The notes under the pieces were generated by a model that saw nothing but the letters and a program-made list of their open reading frames with translations, made no database searches and was not told the origin of the DNA. 64,000 nucleotides of DNA from Coriobacteriaceae bacterium (lineage in GTDB: Bacteria > Actinomycetota > Coriobacteriia > Coriobacteriales > Atopobiaceae), in NCBI GenBank assembly GCA_004557505.1, contig SFGZ01000009.1, positions 62,001-126,000 on the forward strand, in the 5' to 3' direction. Each line of letters starts with the position of its first letter. The stretch's first letter is position 1. Shown here piece after piece: positions 34,069 through 43,145 of the stretch. Made by a program: the position numbers and the translations under genes.

Positions 34069-35763
34069 CTATGAGGAGAAGGGAGGCATGTTCACAGCGA
34101 TGTCCGTGAGCTTGCCTCCCGACAGCTCAAGCACCTTATCGTAGCGCGCAGCGTGCCGCTCATCCAGGTGGTGCGTGACCACCACAAGGGTCACGCCCGC
34201 AAGCGAGAGCAGGGTGTCCTCAATCCGCGCTGCCATCCGCCGGTCCAAGGCGGACGTCGCCTCGTCCACCAACAGCGTCGTCTTGCCAAAGAGCAGGGCT
34301 CGGGCGATGGCGATGCGCTGGCGCTCGCCGCCGGAGAAGCGAGAGCCGCCCTCCTCGACCTGGGTGTCAAGCCCGTCCGGTAGCGCAGTCACTACGTCTC
34401 CCAGCCCCGCGAGCCGAACCGCACGCCCAACTTGCTCGTCCGTGAAGGGCTGACCAAGTGTGATGTTCTCGCGCAACGTGTCATCAAAGAGGAAGACGCT
34501 CTGGTGAACCCAGGCGGCATCGGGAGCCGCATCCGCCCGCCCGTCCACCAAGACCCTCCCCTCGCTAGGACTCAGGCGCCCGCCCAAAAGACCGAGCACG
34601 GTCGACTTGCCGCTGCCACTCTTACCTACGATGGCGTACTTGCCACCCGCCTCGAAGCGAGCGGAGCACTCGTCTAGGAGCTTGGGTGCGGAGGCGGGTG
34701 CGCTGACATCAGCCGCGCCATGCCCGTCCCTCCCGTCATAGGAGAAGCTCACGCCGTCCAGCTCGAGGGAACGGCTCACCTTGCGCGGCACCGGCGCAGT
34801 CGCCTCCCTGGCATGCGCGGCCAGCTCGTCCAGCACATCAAGGATGGGATAGGTCGACCTGAGCTTCCCGAGCTTGCCGGAAAGATCAACGGCCGGTGAG
34901 ATGACGCTGCCCGAGAGCTGCGCGACGGCCACGATGCTGCCGATGGTCACGAGGCCCAGCACTGCGAACACGCCCGTCAGGCCCATGATGGCCAGCTGCA
35001 TGATGACGCCCGCGATGCTTGCCATCCCGCTCACGCACACCATGGTCATCCCGAGACTCGCCTTGTCCCCCTGGTAGCGCTCGGCCTCGGCGTCGACCTT
35101 ACCCAACACGCTTCCCACAACGCGAAACGACCGTATGACCTCCGCGCCCTGTGCCATGTCGCGCACGCGACCGTTGTAGCGGGCGGCACTCGAGACAATC
35201 CGTTGCTGCTGGTCGGAAAGGTGCCGCGCGAAGAGCTGGGGGATGAGCGAGGGTACCGCCATCCCCACCAGCGAGACAATCGCGATCAGCGGGTTTATCA
35301 GCACGAGCGCCACGCAACCGATGGCGATCTTGAAGATGGACTCCATCATGTCGATAGATCCGGAGACGCAGTCGCCCTCCAGCGTCTCCATGTTCTGCCC
35401 GAGGACTGTGAGCTGCTCGGAGCTGTTGGCGCAAGGGGTACCGGATCCCGCCATCAGCCCCTGGGCGGCATCCTCCCTAATGCGCACCATGGATACCCTC
35501 ACAATCCTCGTCTTGAGGGCACCGGCGGCCAGCATCAGACCGCCGAGCACGAGCGCGTACAGGCAGGCAACGATGGTCATGCGCACCACAGGCGAGAAGT
35601 CTCCGCTCGAAAGCGCGGTGGCGGCCGTGTCGAGCAGGGCGCTGATCAAGAGCGCAACACCCATGGAGGCACCGCAGAAGACAAGGTCAACGATGCAGAA
35701 GCCGAGCAGGGCGGCACCGCCAGCGTACGTTTTGATGAGGAGGATTCCACGCATTTCATTCAT
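34069..35763 (-). CDS. ABC exporter (fused membrane and ATPase domains)
   Basis: A 564-residue half-exporter: six predicted helices in residues 1-310 and an ATPase domain from about 335. Walker A VGKSGSGKST, Q-loop AAWVHQSVFLFDDTLRENI, signature FSGGERQRIAIARALL, Walker B LLVDEATSALD, and switch VVTHHLD. There is no C39 peptidase domain, so it would export an already processed peptide or another substrate. Only one half-transporter is encoded, so a homodimer is expected. It follows the HTH-TPR regulator with a 176-base gap that holds candidate short ORFs. A frame-coupled 35-codon ORF overlaps its start by ATGA. Confidence 0.85.
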   Translation of the reverse strand: MNEMRGILLIKTYAGGAALLGFCIVDLVFCGASMGVALLISALLDTAATALSSGDFSPVVRMTIVACLYALVLGGLMLAAGALKTRIVRVSMVRIREDAAQGLMAGSGTPCANSSEQLTVLGQNMETLEGDCVSGSIDMMESIFKIAIGCVALVLINPLIAIVSLVGMAVPSLIPQLFARHLSDQQQRIVSSAARYNGRVRDMAQGAEVIRSFRVVGSVLGKVDAEAERYQGDKASLGMTMVCVSGMASIAGVIMQLAIMGLTGVFAVLGLVTIGSIVAVAQLSGSVISPAVDLSGKLGKLRSTYPILDVLDELAAHAREATAPVPRKVSRSLELDGVSFSYDGRDGHGAADVSAPASAPKLLDECSARFEAGGKYAIVGKSGSGKSTVLGLLGGRLSPSEGRVLVDGRADAAPDAAWVHQSVFLFDDTLRENITLGQPFTDEQVGRAVRLAGLGDVVTALPDGLDTQVEEGGSRFSGGERQRIAIARALLFGKTTLLVDEATSALDRRMAARIEDTLLSLAGVTLVVVTHHLDERHAARYDKVLELSGGKLTDIAVNMPPFSS

Positions 35764-35939
35764 CCGTTTCCGGTCGTGCGAGCTGGGAAAAGCAACAGAA
35801 GCCGTCGCTCACCCCCTCGCGTCTCTGTGACACGACCATGGTCACACAGGGGGGACAACGACTCCATAACGCTGCGCGTACGTTATTTCTTACGTGATTT
35901 GTTAAGCCAGAGACGAGGCATGGACGGGGGTGGCCGTGG
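35764..35939 (-). other. Regulator-exporter intergenic region with candidate peptide ORFs and operator
   Basis: Three short minus-strand ORFs are open here. One of 12 codons (35883-35921, MPRLWLNKSRKK). One of 35 codons (35760-35867) ending RRLLLLFPARTTGNG, whose stop overlaps the exporter start as ATGA. One of 27 codons (35756-35839) with the segment GFCCFSQLARPETDE. None has a good ribosome site. Regulators of this class usually sense a small exported peptide encoded next door, so this is where one would look. Confidence 0.3.
35826..35846. promoter_or_regulatory. Candidate operator (nested inverted repeats)
   Basis: TGTGAC and GTCACA separated by 9 bases, with the perfect palindrome GACCATGGTC nested inside (35834-35843). 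It lies between regulator and exporter, a plausible binding site for the regulator. Confidence 0.4.
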
Positions 35940-36866
35940 CTACGGTTGGCCCCCTCGCTGCCCAAGCCAGCTGCGTATCGCCTTGGCATAGTCATGGCGA
36001 TCGCAGAGGTCAAGGTAGTCAGCGACCGTACGTAGCGCAGCCGCTGCCTCGCGGGTCTCTCCTGCACGCCAGCGCGCGCGAGCAAGTCCCGCCAGCACGA
36101 AAGGCATGAGATTGAATTCGCTCGCCTCGAGGCACTCTGAGCGGGCCTGCCCAAAGTGACGCGCGGCCTCTTCGAGATGGCCGCAGCCCTCCTCGACTAT
36201 CGCAAGGTTCGTGAGCGCCCCTATCTTCACAACGATCATCTCTCGGCTTGGGGTGCCCTGACGCCCTATGGCGCGGATGAGGCCATGCCCAAGGCCAATG
36301 GCGTCAAGGTCTAGGCCCGCGTAGTGGCGGGCGACACATAGGTGCGAGATAATCCTCGCCTCGCTCACGGAGAGCAGCCCGCCGGCCAGATCGTCCACAT
36401 CGAGCGTGGGTTTCGTAAGCGAGATCGCCTCCTCCAGCAATCTCGACGCCTTTTCTGCGTCAGCCTTGCTGCACCCGGGGCGCACGATAGATGACGCCTT
36501 AAGTTCAAGTATGCGCTGACGAACCAAGACGGAATTCTCGCCCTGCGCTCGCTGTGCAAGCTCGTCGATAAGCCGCTTCCCCAGTTCCACGTTGCACGCA
36601 TCGATCGCAGACCAGGCCGCATTGGCGCCCTTGTCGAACGCGCGCAGCTCCTCGCTTCCCTCGTTCACGTCAAAGAGCTGATAGCTACTCATGCCAAGCC
36701 GGTCCATAAGGGCGTCGAGCAGCGCCTTAGAGGGGCGCTGGCGACCCGACTCGATGCGCGAGACAGAGACAGGGGAGCAAATGCCCTCGGCGAGCTGCTC
36801 CTGCGTGAGGCGTCTCTGTTTCCGTAGGCGACGGATCGTCGCCCCGAGCGTGTTGCCGCAACTCAT
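35940..36866 (-). CDS. HTH-TPR transcriptional regulator (Rgg/RRNPP-like)
   Basis: A 308-residue protein. An XRE-type helix-turn-helix occupies residues 8-62 (IRRLRKQRRLTQEQLAEGI, SPVSVSRIESGRQRPS). About 240 residues of helical TPR-like repeats follow, ending in GLARARWRAGETREAAAALR. This is the Rgg/PlcR/PrgX layout, where the repeats bind a signalling peptide. The start lies 5 bases after metY with no clear ribosome site, so translation may be coupled to metY. It lies next to an ABC exporter, as expected for a peptide-signalling or bacteriocin unit. The peptide gene is not certain. Confidence 0.75.
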   Translation of the reverse strand: MSCGNTLGATIRRLRKQRRLTQEQLAEGICSPVSVSRIESGRQRPSKALLDALMDRLGMSSYQLFDVNEGSEELRAFDKGANAAWSAIDACNVELGKRLIDELAQRAQGENSVLVRQRILELKASSIVRPGCSKADAEKASRLLEEAISLTKPTLDVDDLAGGLLSVSEARIISHLCVARHYAGLDLDAIGLGHGLIRAIGRQGTPSREMIVVKIGALTNLAIVEEGCGHLEEAARHFGQARSECLEASEFNLMPFVLAGLARARWRAGETREAAAALRTVADYLDLCDRHDYAKAIRSWLGQRGGQP

Positions 36867-36871
36867 TGTCG

Positions 36872-38155
36872 CTATGCGCGCGAAAGCGCCTGCTCGACGT
36901 CGGCCACGAGGTCGTCGGTACCCTCGATGCCGCAGCTCATGCGGACCATCGCGGGAGAGATGCCAGCAGCCGCCAGCTCGTCGTCGGTCATCTGCCGGTG
37001 CGTCGAGGACGCCGGGTGCAAACAGCAGCTGCGGGCGTCGGCCACGTGCGTCTCGATCGCGAAGACGCGCAGGCCCGCCATGAAGCGCTCGGCCGCCTCG
37101 CGACCGCCCGCGACCTCGAAGCTCACCACGCCGCAGCTACCGTTGGGCAGGTACTTCTCGGCGAGTTCGTGGTACGGGTCATCCGGCAGGTCCGGATAGC
37201 GAACGGACGCTACCTTGGCGCTCGTGGAGAGGAACTCGGCCACCGCGCGAGCGTTCTTGCAGTGCTGCGGCACGCGCACGTGCAGGCTTTCGAGGCCAAG
37301 GTTGAGGTAGAAGGCGTTCTGCGGACTCTGGATACTGCCAAAGTCGCGCATGAGCTGCGACGTTGCCTTGGTAATGTAGGCACCTGCCTGGCCGAACTTC
37401 TCGGCATAGACGATGCCGTGGTAGGAGGGGTCGGGCTTGGTAAGCCCGGGGAAGCGCTCCGCGTTGGCCATCCAGTCGAACCGGCCCGAGTCCACAATGG
37501 CACCGCCCACGCACACACCGTGTCCGTCCATGTACTTGGTGGTGGAGTGGGTGACGATGTCGGCACCCCACTCAATAGGGCGGCAATTGATGGGCGTGGG
37601 GAAGGTGTTGTCCACAATGAGGGGCACGCCGTGCGCGTGCGCCGCCGCGGCGAACTTCTCGATGTCGAGAACGGCCAGCGCCGGGTTGGCGATGGTCTCG
37701 CCGAGGACGCACTTGGTGTTAGGGCGGAAGGCGGCATTAAGCTCGTCGGGCGTGCAGTTGGGATCGACGAAGCTACACTCGATGCCCATCTTGCCCATGG
37801 TGTGGGCGAGAAGGTTGAAGGTGCCGCCGTAGATGGCGGAGCTTGCCACCACGTGGCCGCCTGCCTCGCAGATGTTGAACACGGCAAAGAAGTTGGCCGC
37901 CTGGCCGGAGCTGGTGAGCATTGCCGCAGTACCGCCCTCAAGCGAGGCTATCTTGGCGGCAACGTGGTCGTTCGTGGGGTTCTGGAGGCGGGTGTAGAAG
38001 TAGCCGGAATCCTCCAGGTCGAAGAGGCGGCCCATGGCGTCGGAAGTGTCGTACTTGAAGGTGGTGGACTGGACGATGGGCACCTGGCGCGGCTCGCCGT
38101 TGCCGGGTGCGTAGCCCGCCTGGACGCAGCGGGTCTCGATGCTCTTCTCGCTCAT
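36872..38155 (-). CDS. metY: O-acetylhomoserine aminocarboxypropyltransferase/cysteine synthase family
   Basis: A 427-residue Cys/Met-metabolism PLP enzyme. It makes homocysteine from O-acetylhomoserine and sulfide (or related chemistry). Motifs: QVPIVQSTTFKYDTSD near residue 24, YTRLQNPTND near 54, LTSSGQAANFFAVFNI near 80, VDNTFPTPINCRPIEWGADI near 180, and the PLP lysine in THSTTKYMDGHG near 205. The last 40 codons are duplicated at 33838-33957. It is downstream of fumC with a 62-base gap. Confidence 0.9.
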   Translation of the reverse strand: MSEKSIETRCVQAGYAPGNGEPRQVPIVQSTTFKYDTSDAMGRLFDLEDSGYFYTRLQNPTNDHVAAKIASLEGGTAAMLTSSGQAANFFAVFNICEAGGHVVASSAIYGGTFNLLAHTMGKMGIECSFVDPNCTPDELNAAFRPNTKCVLGETIANPALAVLDIEKFAAAAHAHGVPLIVDNTFPTPINCRPIEWGADIVTHSTTKYMDGHGVCVGGAIVDSGRFDWMANAERFPGLTKPDPSYHGIVYAEKFGQAGAYITKATSQLMRDFGSIQSPQNAFYLNLGLESLHVRVPQHCKNARAVAEFLSTSAKVASVRYPDLPDDPYHELAEKYLPNGSCGVVSFEVAGGREAAERFMAGLRVFAIETHVADARSCCLHPASSTHRQMTDDELAAAGISPAMVRMSCGIEGTDDLVADVEQALSRA

Positions 38156-38217
38156 GGGATCTCCTCTCGGTGGCGCGTGTCAGCGCCACATGGCAACGAC
38201 GCGGGACAGCCGCCCGC

Positions 38218-39582
<1,365 letters not shown>

Positions 39583-39595
39583 GCGCTGTGGCCCC

Positions 39596-41059
39596 CTATT
39601 CTGCGCTGGCTTCGAAAGCGGCGGCGTCGGCGGGGACGTCCGGCTCGGCGGGCCCGGCCGGCGCGTCCATCTCGGCCGGCGCGTCGGGCTCGGGCGAAGC
39701 GACTTCCTCCGGCTCCTCCACCGCCGCGTCGCCCGTCTCGCGGCGCCTCATGCCGGAGACGATAGCCGAGACGACCTCGCGCTGGTCACGCCCGGCCACG
39801 CCGAGATCGGCGCGCACCCCGCGGAAGCGCGGGGCGTGTCGGAACTCATCTGCCAGCGTCGCGTTGGTGCGTGCGTTGCACAGGGCCCCCAGGTCACGCT
39901 GTATCTCGTCCATGTACTGGCTCATCTGCGAACGCTCGTCGCCCAGCACCACGCCCAGGCGGTTGGCCACGTAGTGGAGCTCCTTGGCGTCGCGACGGGC
40001 GTCGTAGACCGCGCGCGGACTGGAGAGGTCGAGTCCAAAGAGCGCCTGGTCAAGGGTATCAAGCTCCTCGTCAAAGCGGGATCTCAGGTCATCCTCGCCC
40101 AAGCCGCGCGCAAGCACGGACTTCTTCCAGCGAAAACCCGAGAGATCCTCCACCAAGGCATCAAGCTTCTTAACTAGCCCCTTCTTGCGCACCAGCTCCA
40201 TGAGCGAGCCGCGCTCGAACCTGCGCTCGCGGGCGCAGGCGACGGGAAGCAGGCTGTTCTCGCCCAGCTCGCCCGCCTCAACGAGGTCGTCGACCGTCTG
40301 GGAGAAGATGTCTATCCCGCGCAGGCGCGCGGTGGCGTCAAGCAGGCTGCGCAGCACCTTGTCGGCGCGCTCCGCCTGCTTCTTGGACTCCCAGGGCGAG
40401 AGGAACGAGACGAGCGAGCGAAGCCTGCGCGCGGCCATGCGGAAGTCGCGGAGGGCATCGACGTTGTCCGGTTTGCCAAAGAAGGACTCGGCGCTGGCCG
40501 CAAGCTCTCCGGCAGATGCGGTGACCTCGCCCTCGATGGAGACGAGCGAGCCCCATACGCTGGACTTGGGTCCATCGACAAACCACAGAGGCAACGCAGA
40601 TGCCGAGGTGGCCCCACCATTACCTGCTGTCGTTGCGGAAGGCTGGGACAGCTCGAGCGCAAGAGCGGCGCCCTTGCCCAATCTGACCTCCCGGCCAAGC
40701 AGGCGCGATGCGACGGAGTCGAGTGAGGGCACATGGCCGACGATGACCACGGTATCCTCGGTTGTGGTGGCGATCTGCGCGAGAATGGCGTCCGCATGCT
40801 GGTCGTAGAGGGTCTGGTCGACCTCGATGCCGTCGACGCCCAGGGCATTCGCGACCACCTGCGCCGTCTGCATGGCACGAATCGCGGGGCTCGACCACAC
40901 GTTCACGTCGTCGTAGTCCTCGAGCAGCGAGAAGGTGCGCGGATACGCGACCTCAAGGGCATGCCTGCCGTCCGGCGTGAGCTCGCGGTATAGATCCGAC
41001 GAGTCCTCCGACGCCTTCTCGGCCTTGCCGTGCCGCACGAGAACAAGGGTCTTGACCAT
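39596..41059 (-). CDS. SixA-type phosphatase fused to a CHAD domain
   Basis: A 487-residue two-domain protein. Residues 1-160 are a histidine phosphatase: LVLVRHGKAEKASEDSSDLY at the start (RHG catalytic His), SSPAIRAMQTAQV, and VIVGHVPSLD with the second His. Residues about 190-440 form a CHAD domain, Arg/His/Lys-rich helices (DFRMAARRLRSLVSFLSPW, DARRDAKELHYVANRLG), known to bind polyphosphate. The last 50 residues are Pro/Ala/Glu-rich and disordered. Fusion suggests a phosphatase tethered to or acting on polyphosphate-linked processes. The start at 41059 has GGAGG. Confidence 0.85.
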   Translation of the reverse strand: MVKTLVLVRHGKAEKASEDSSDLYRELTPDGRHALEVAYPRTFSLLEDYDDVNVWSSPAIRAMQTAQVVANALGVDGIEVDQTLYDQHADAILAQIATTTEDTVVIVGHVPSLDSVASRLLGREVRLGKGAALALELSQPSATTAGNGGATSASALPLWFVDGPKSSVWGSLVSIEGEVTASAGELAASAESFFGKPDNVDALRDFRMAARRLRSLVSFLSPWESKKQAERADKVLRSLLDATARLRGIDIFSQTVDDLVEAGELGENSLLPVACARERRFERGSLMELVRKKGLVKKLDALVEDLSGFRWKKSVLARGLGEDDLRSRFDEELDTLDQALFGLDLSSPRAVYDARRDAKELHYVANRLGVVLGDERSQMSQYMDEIQRDLGALCNARTNATLADEFRHAPRFRGVRADLGVAGRDQREVVSAIVSGMRRRETGDAAVEEPEEVASPEPDAPAEMDAPAGPAEPDVPADAAAFEASAE

Positions 41060-41349
41060 GAGACAACCTCCGCAGACGCAACGCTTACCCCTACCTGAAC
41101 CCCAACGCACAGATGCGGACTCCCTCCCGCATGAGACTTCAGCATAGCAGTACCACGTGACGGCGGCGCACACTGCGACGTTCGGCGGTTAGCCGGATTG
41201 GGTGGACGCGGTTACGCGCCCTTGGCTCTCGTCGCGCAAATGGATAACATAACGATGACCCTGCATCCAACAGATTGGAAAACTACCAGAAACGCAGTTT
41301 TGCTACCATAAAGTTGCATCTTGAGCCAGTAATTGAGGGGAACGGTCAA
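41060..41349. other. Intergenic region between divergent genes
   Basis: 290 bases separating the SixA-CHAD gene from the hydrolase gene. The right half (41225-41345) is clearly richer in A+T and includes TACCATAAAG about 40 bases before the hydrolase start, a possible -10 region. No gene is recognised. Confidence 0.4.
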
Positions 41350-42600
41350 ATGAATCGGGAAACGGTAACCGCACATAGCAAGGACCTTGGCAAGGACATG
41401 AGCATCCGCGTCTATGGTGAGTCCGGATGGCCCATCGTCGCCTTTCCTATCCAGGACGCGATGAGCGACTGCTACGAGCAGTTCGGCATGATCGACGCGA
41501 TGAGGGACTACATCGAGGGGGGCAAGGTCCAGCTCTTTGTCCTCGACTCTGTTGACGCCGAGGGTTGGTCCGACCGCGGCGGCGACAACGTCCTGCGCGT
41601 CAAGGTAATCGAGGCGTTCTACAACTACGTGTGCGAGGAGGTCGTCCCCTTCGTGCGCGAGCGCAGTGGCTCTGACCTGCGCCCCATCACGATGGGCTGC
41701 TCGCTTGGTGCCACCCACGCGCTTGTCGCGTTCCTGCGCCGCCCGGACCTCTTCCAGGGAGTCATCGCGCTCTCCGGCGCCTACGACGCGCAGTTCTTCT
41801 TCGGCGACTGGATGAACACCACCCTGTACTTCAACTCCCCCGTCCACTTCCTGCCCAACACCCCGCACGACCACCCCTACATCGACCTTTACAACAGGCG
41901 CGAGATCGTCCTGTGCTGCGGCCAGGGCGCCTGGGAGGAGGAAGGCCTGCGCACCGAGCACATCGTGGATGACGCCTTCCGCGCGTTGGGCGTGAACGCC
42001 TGGTGCGACTACTGGGGAACCGACGTCGATCACGACTGGCCCTGGTGGCAGAAGCAGATCCAGTACTTCCTGCCCCATGTGCTGGACGAGGCCGAGAGGT
42101 ACCACGCCGAGGAGGCTGCCGAGGCTGCGAAGAGCGCCCCTGCCAAGCCCCTAACTGCGAAGAAGCCCGCTGGCACCAAGGCCACACGCAAGACTCGCGC
42201 GAAGGCCGCGACGACCAAGAAGGAGGCCGCACCTAAGGCCAAGCCGGTCGCCGCAAAGAAGGCCGCGCCTGCTGCGAAGCCCGCCGCCGAGAAGGCTGCA
42301 CCGGCAGCCAAGGCCACTGCGGCCAAGGCGGCGCCCGCAAAGCCGACTGCTGCAAAGCCCGCCGAGAAGGCCGAGGCCAAGCCCGCCGCAAAGGTCGCCA
42401 CCAAGGCGCCCGCGACCTCCAAGACACCCGCGAAGAAGGTTGAGCCCAAGGCCAAGCCGGCAGCGAAGCCCGCCACCAAGAAGGCCGCGCCTGCTGCGAA
42501 GCCCGCCGCAGCCCCTAAAGCCGCCGCGGAGAAGGCCGAGGCCAAGCCCGCCGCAAAAGTCGCAGAGAAGAAGGCGCGCGCCCGCAAGACAACCCACTAG
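41350..42600 (+). CDS. Esterase-like alpha/beta-hydrolase with histone-H1-like Lys/Ala/Pro tail
   Basis: A 416-residue protein. Residues 1-255 are an esterase-D-type hydrolase: nucleophile elbow ITMGCSLGATHAL (Gly-x-Ser-x-Gly) near residue 115, a candidate acid in the CGQGAWEEEG/DDAFR region, and a His in DVDHDWPWWQKQI near 230. From about residue 260 to the end (some 155 residues) it is an AAPAK/AKPAAK repeat tail, highly basic, like bacterial H1 homologues and nucleoid tails. The start follows GAGGGG. The tail could bind DNA, RNA or polyphosphate; notably the divergent neighbour carries a CHAD domain. Function unknown. Confidence 0.8.
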   Translation: MNRETVTAHSKDLGKDMSIRVYGESGWPIVAFPIQDAMSDCYEQFGMIDAMRDYIEGGKVQLFVLDSVDAEGWSDRGGDNVLRVKVIEAFYNYVCEEVVPFVRERSGSDLRPITMGCSLGATHALVAFLRRPDLFQGVIALSGAYDAQFFFGDWMNTTLYFNSPVHFLPNTPHDHPYIDLYNRREIVLCCGQGAWEEEGLRTEHIVDDAFRALGVNAWCDYWGTDVDHDWPWWQKQIQYFLPHVLDEAERYHAEEAAEAAKSAPAKPLTAKKPAGTKATRKTRAKAATTKKEAAPKAKPVAAKKAAPAAKPAAEKAAPAAKATAAKAAPAKPTAAKPAEKAEAKPAAKVATKAPATSKTPAKKVEPKAKPAAKPATKKAAPAAKPAAAPKAAAEKAEAKPAAKVAEKKARARKTTH

Positions 42601-42623
42601 CGACACGCATCACACGCAACCGC

Positions 42624-42657
42624 AGGCGAGACAGGGGATTTCCCTGCCTCGCCTTTC
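42624..42657 (+). terminator. Rho-independent terminator after the hydrolase gene
   Basis: Stem AGGCGAG / CTCGCCT extended by CAGGG / CCCTG around a short loop, followed by TTCTC, 24 bases after the stop codon. Confidence 0.75.
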
Positions 42658-43030
42658 TCGTGCGCCCCGTTACTCGCGGCCCCACGCAAACTGCCCGTCG
42701 CTATCCAGCCGGCGATGGTCGCACGCGAATCACGAAGCAAGTTGGCGACAAGGTCGAAAACCCCATGGAGCCTCCCGGCTCAGACGAGCAGCCGGACGGC
42801 AGGCGGGTTACAGAGAAGACGCTACGCCACTCTCGCGCCACGAAAATACGACGAAGTGGAGCGGCCCTGGCGCGGTCGCGCAGGACCCTGCTGCGGTCGC
42901 GCGCCCCGCTCGGCGGAGAATATCGCCTCTCCTTAAAAACTGCCGGGCGGCAACTGGGCGAACGTAGCCATCGTTTAAGGAAAGGCGACAGACTCCGCCG
43001 CCAGCCTGGGACGTGCGCTCTCCCTCGCAA

Positions 43031-43137
43031 CACATTCGGGGCCCGAACGTGTGACGACCTGCGCGGGTCACAGCTTCGTGTGCGATCCTGTGACGCCGGC
43101 GGGGCCTGCCGCAACGCATTCGGAGCCCGAATGTGTG
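43031..43137. repeat. Two-hairpin intergenic repeat module (copy 2) plus an extra palindrome
   Basis: CACATTCGGGGCCCGAACGT (43031 onward) followed by GTGTGACG, then GTCACAG…CTGTGAC (43067-43094), the same order as 9659-9725. A further palindrome CGCATTCGGAGCCCGAATGT starts at 43115. They lie in the 545-base gap 42601-43145 beyond the last gene of the Dlt-like operon. I see no protein gene in that gap. Confidence 0.55.
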
Positions 43138-43145
43138 GCAGGCTG

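Noticed and set aside
35883..35921. 12-codon ORF after the regulator as a definite pheromone gene
   Set aside because: Too short, no ribosome site, and lysine-rich rather than pheromone-like. Kept only as one of three candidates.
42101..42600. Tandem-repeat-like DNA in the hydrolase tail considered as a VNTR or repeat array
   Set aside because: It is codon-level low complexity from the Lys/Ala/Pro tail without a fixed period.
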